A stretch of DNA of 64,000 bases from Streptomyces liliifuscus (GTDB lineage: Bacteria; Actinomycetota; Actinomycetes; Streptomycetales; Streptomycetaceae): positions 620,001 to 684,000 of the forward strand of contig NZ_CP066831.1 of assembly GCF_016598615.1 (NCBI RefSeq), in the 5' to 3' direction. A model generated the notes under the pieces. That model made no database searches and was not told the origin of the DNA. It saw only the letters and a program-made list of their open reading frames with translations. This document shows positions 61,571 through 64,000 of this stretch, piece after piece (the first letter of the stretch is position 1; every line of letters starts with the position of its first letter). Both the position numbers and the translations under genes were made by a program.

Positions 61571-62166
61571 CGGCCGCCGAACTCGCCCTGGGGGGCGAGG
61601 CGTCGACGGATCTCGCGGCCGTCGACGACATCGAGTGGGCCGTACGACTGCTGGCCGCCACCCCCACCCACGAGGGCCGCGACCGCGAACTGCTGCGCCA
61701 ATGGGCCCGCAGGGCCGACGAGTTCGGCTCCCGGCTCGCGCCCGTTGCGTCCACGGCACGCGTGGTCGAGCGGGACGACGGGCTGGAGCGGATGCTGCTC
61801 GCGCGCTACACGTCACGGCCCCCGACGGTCGAGCTGTACACCGACACGCTCGCCCTCGCCGAGGAGTTGGTCGACGCCCGCGGCTGGCGTGCCTGGTACC
61901 CGACGGGCTCGGTGCGCGCGGCCGCGCTGGCCCACGAGGCGGTGCACGCCCACCTCCACCACGGCCCCGCGAAGGCCGCACTCAAGCAGGCGCTAGACCA
62001 CACCGTGCTGCGCCTGGGACGCCGCCGCATGGCCGGTCATGTCGCCGGCGCCGAGGAGGTCGCGGCGCACGCCTACGCCCGAACCGTCTGCGGACTCGGT
62101 CGGGGCCCCCTGCTCCTCACCGCCGCGCTTCGCGCGGAACTCACCCGGCCCGGAAGAGAGAAGTGA
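61567..62166 (+). CDS. Hypothetical protein with HExxH motif
   Basis: A 199-residue soluble protein whose ATG overlaps the HyuA-like stop. It has the metallopeptidase-like signature HEAVH in AAALAHEAVHAHLHHG, followed by more histidines, in an otherwise helical protein. A third ligand cannot be pinned down; EEVAAHAYARTVCG about 40 residues on is possible. I recognise no family. The tight coupling on both sides (3 bp to the permease gene) points to a role in the same pathway. Confidence 0.7.
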   Translation: MTAAELALGGEASTDLAAVDDIEWAVRLLAATPTHEGRDRELLRQWARRADEFGSRLAPVASTARVVERDDGLERMLLARYTSRPPTVELYTDTLALAEELVDARGWRAWYPTGSVRAAALAHEAVHAHLHHGPAKAALKQALDHTVLRLGRRRMAGHVAGAEEVAAHAYARTVCGLGRGPLLLTAALRAELTRPGREK

Positions 62167-62169
62167 CCC

Positions 62170-63477
62170 ATGGGTGTCGTCATCCTTCTCGTCATGGCGG
62201 CCGGCGTCGCCCTGATGCTCACCCGCAGACTGCCCACCGCCTTCGCGCTGGCCCTGCTCGCCGTCGCCATCGCCTTTCTCGCCGGGGCGCCGTTCACCGG
62301 CAAGAACAGCGTGCTGGACACCGTTCTCCAGGAAGGCGCGCCGGCCCTGGCCGCCACCATGATCGCCATCATTCTGGGGTCCTGGCTGGGCAAACTCCTC
62401 GACGAGACCGGCATCGCGGGCACGCTCGTCCGCAAGATCGTCGAGTTCGGCGGTGACCGCCCGACCGTGGTGGCCCTCGGCGTCCTCGCCGTGTCCGCAC
62501 TCGTCGGTACGGTGACCGGCTCGGCACCCGCCGCCATGCTCGCCGGGATCATCGGCATCCCCGCCATGATCGCCGTCGGCGTGCCCAAGGTGACCGCCGC
62601 GGGCACGGTGCTGATGGGCATCGCCGTGGGCATCCCCTTCGAGCTGCCGCTGTGGCAGTTCTTCTCCACCGCGCTGGAACTGCCGATCCCGACCGTGCGC
62701 GGCTTCATGGTGAAGCTCTTCCCGTTCGCCCTGGCCGCCGCTCTCGCGTTCGTCCTGGTCGAGACGCGACGGCGTGGCACGGAGCACGCCTGGTCGCTCA
62801 AGTCCGTCGACTCCCCCGGCTCTCCCGGCTCCTCCGGCGCGAAGCCTCGTTCACGTCGCGCGGAGCTGGGCGACGCGCCCTGGTACGCGCTGCTCGCCCC
62901 CGCCGTCCCGCTCGTTCTCGCCCTGGGTTTCGAACTCGCCATCATTCCTTCGCTGTTGGCGGGAGTCCTGTACGCGCTGGTCACCACGACCAGGCCCGGC
63001 AAGATGAACAAGCGACTGCTACGCACCCTGTACGGCGGCTTCGAGGTGGCGGCCCCGCCGCTCGTGCTGTTCATCGCCATCGGCATCCTGCTCGCGGCCG
63101 TGAAACTGCCCGGCGCCGTGGACGCACTCGAACCGCTCGTCAAGGCCGTCAGCCCGCAGAACCCCGTGGTGTTCGTCCTCGTCTTCACGCTCCTCGTCCC
63201 GCTGTGCCTCTACCGCGGCCCCCTCAACGTGTTCGGGCTCGGCGCGGGCATCGCCGGCGTCCTCATCGCCGCCGGGATCTACCCCGCGGTCGCCGTCCTG
63301 GGCATGGCCACCTCGTACAACCAGGTCTTCGGCGTCGCCGACCCCACCAGCACACAGACCGTGTGGAGCGCCCAGTACGCGGGCGTCTCTCCCCAACAGG
63401 TCATGGTGCGCACGCTGCCGTACGTCTGGGCGGTCGCCCTCGGCGGGCTGTGCGTGACCGCGGCCACCTACCTCTGA
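62170..63477 (+). CDS. Membrane permease, ion-transporter (GntP/TRAP-like) superfamily
   Basis: A 435-residue membrane protein with about eleven predicted helices. The core segments PALAATMIAIILGSWLGKLL, VGTVTGSAPAAMLAGIIGIP and LFIAIGILLAAVKLPGAVDA, and a central hydrophilic loop (SPGSPGSSGAKPRSRRAELG), fit the gluconate/citrate/TRAP-large-subunit type carriers that import organic acids with cations. It starts 3 bp after the HExxH gene, so it is probably the uptake system for the pathway's acidic substrate. The exact family is uncertain. Confidence 0.8.
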   Translation: MGVVILLVMAAGVALMLTRRLPTAFALALLAVAIAFLAGAPFTGKNSVLDTVLQEGAPALAATMIAIILGSWLGKLLDETGIAGTLVRKIVEFGGDRPTVVALGVLAVSALVGTVTGSAPAAMLAGIIGIPAMIAVGVPKVTAAGTVLMGIAVGIPFELPLWQFFSTALELPIPTVRGFMVKLFPFALAAALAFVLVETRRRGTEHAWSLKSVDSPGSPGSSGAKPRSRRAELGDAPWYALLAPAVPLVLALGFELAIIPSLLAGVLYALVTTTRPGKMNKRLLRTLYGGFEVAAPPLVLFIAIGILLAAVKLPGAVDALEPLVKAVSPQNPVVFVLVFTLLVPLCLYRGPLNVFGLGAGIAGVLIAAGIYPAVAVLGMATSYNQVFGVADPTSTQTVWSAQYAGVSPQQVMVRTLPYVWAVALGGLCVTAATYL

Positions 63478-63531
63478 GCGCGGGCCCGTTCGGGCCCTCC
63501 GAGCCACACACCTTCTGTCATTGGAGCCACC

Positions 63532-64000
63532 ATGCAGGAGCAACACCCCGACCGACGTCTCTTCCTGCGCGCCACCGCCGCCACCGGAGCCGCCCTCACC
63601 GTCGGGACGGCCCTGGGGTCCCAGCCCGCGGCCGCGGCGCCCGGCGGATTCCCCAACTACACCTACGTCCGCACCCTTCTGACACCGTCCAAGCTGAAGT
63701 ACAACCCGACCGGCGAGATCATCTTCCCCTGCATCAGAGGCGTCTACGACAAGCTGAGCTCCCCGCTCGGCCGCTACTACCTGTACTACGCGCCGCACGA
63801 CGCGCCCGGCGGCATCTGCCTGGCATACGGCAACTCGCTGGAAGGGCCGTTCACGGAGTACCCGTCGAACCCGATCGTCTCCAACAAGTGGTCACCGCAC
63901 TACTCCGTCAGCCATGTCTCGTCCCCCCATGTGCTCTGGAACCAGGACGCCAAGGAGTTCTGGCTGTACTTCCACGGAGAGAACACCACGACCCGCCTCG
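63532..64000 (+). CDS. Tat-exported glycoside hydrolase-like protein (5' part)
   Basis: The gene runs off the window end after 156 codons. ATG 63532 has GGAG six bases upstream. The signal peptide has a twin-arginine motif (DRRLFLRATAATGAALTVGT) and an AAAAP cleavage region. The mature part (GRYYLYYAPHDAPGGICLAY, HVSSPHVLWNQDAKEFWLYF) has the blade pattern of five-bladed beta-propeller hydrolases (GH43/GH117/GH130 type). It would be exported folded. The reaction cannot be told from this part. Confidence 0.75.
   Translation, partial: MQEQHPDRRLFLRATAATGAALTVGTALGSQPAAAAPGGFPNYTYVRTLLTPSKLKYNPTGEIIFPCIRGVYDKLSSPLGRYYLYYAPHDAPGGICLAYGNSLEGPFTEYPSNPIVSNKWSPHYSVSHVSSPHVLWNQDAKEFWLYFHGENTTTRL

Overview
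The window is high-GC actinobacterial DNA and almost certainly comes from a Streptomyces chromosome. The signs are GTG and TTG starts with GGAGG-type ribosome sites, GTGA/ATGA overlaps between genes, three LacI-family sugar regulators, a mycothiol-dependent-type enzyme, small Streptomyces-type membrane proteins, and many decayed insertion sequences and frameshifted genes, as is usual in a chromosome arm or another variable region.

Layout. 0-5 kb: the end of an FtsX-type ABC permease, a NarL-type response regulator, a maleylpyruvate-isomerase-like enzyme, then a scar with an IS630 transposase remnant and small membrane proteins. 5.3-9.9 kb: an ATP-grasp ligase, a CocE/NonD serine hydrolase and a threonine aldolase, which look like a small biosynthetic group. 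10.8-20 kb: a galactoside locus with a GH36 alpha-galactosidase, a LacI regulator with twin operators, an ABC sugar importer lacking its own ATPase, and a secreted clan GH-A hydrolase with a carbohydrate-binding region. 20-23.4 kb: an AraC regulator, an Fsr-like exporter, an IS5 remnant and a broken ferric-reductase-like gene. 23.5-28.2 kb: an OmpR/histidine-kinase pair, a tandem repeat array and an MMPL exporter.

28.3-39.2 kb is the most unusual part. A decayed pair resembling a Pycsar system (C-terminal half of a nucleotide-cyclase-like protein with a histidine-rich tail, then a frameshifted membrane effector) lies beside an 8.6-kb segment. That segment is bounded by two identical 46-bp copies of the 3' half of a tRNA-Met(CAU) gene. 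It carries a protein of about 2,000 residues with an intact phosphotransferase-like catalytic loop, a STAND-type P-loop of the GGTT variant that I associate with the animal antiviral SAMD9 family, a TPR-like region, an OB-fold and three LOTUS-like repeats. A winged-helix/Nudix/membrane protein follows after 3 nt. I read the pair as a candidate, apparently undescribed, defence system in an island that has lost its integrase.

39.3-42.8 kb: a small phosphotransferase, then an ECF sigma factor, its partner and an acyltransferase, all three frameshifted. 42.8-48 kb: a second galactoside locus with a GH110-type alpha-1,3-galactosidase, a LacI regulator and a secreted alpha/alpha-barrel glycosidase. 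48-52 kb: an orphan gene, RNase J and a spermidine-synthase-like protein. 52-56.4 kb: an ECF sigma factor, a zinc-finger membrane protein and an ABC-2 exporter in one overlapping operon. 56.5-64 kb: a LacI-controlled catabolic cluster with an FAD oxidoreductase, an HyuA-like ATPase, an HExxH protein, a permease and the start of a Tat-exported glycoside hydrolase.
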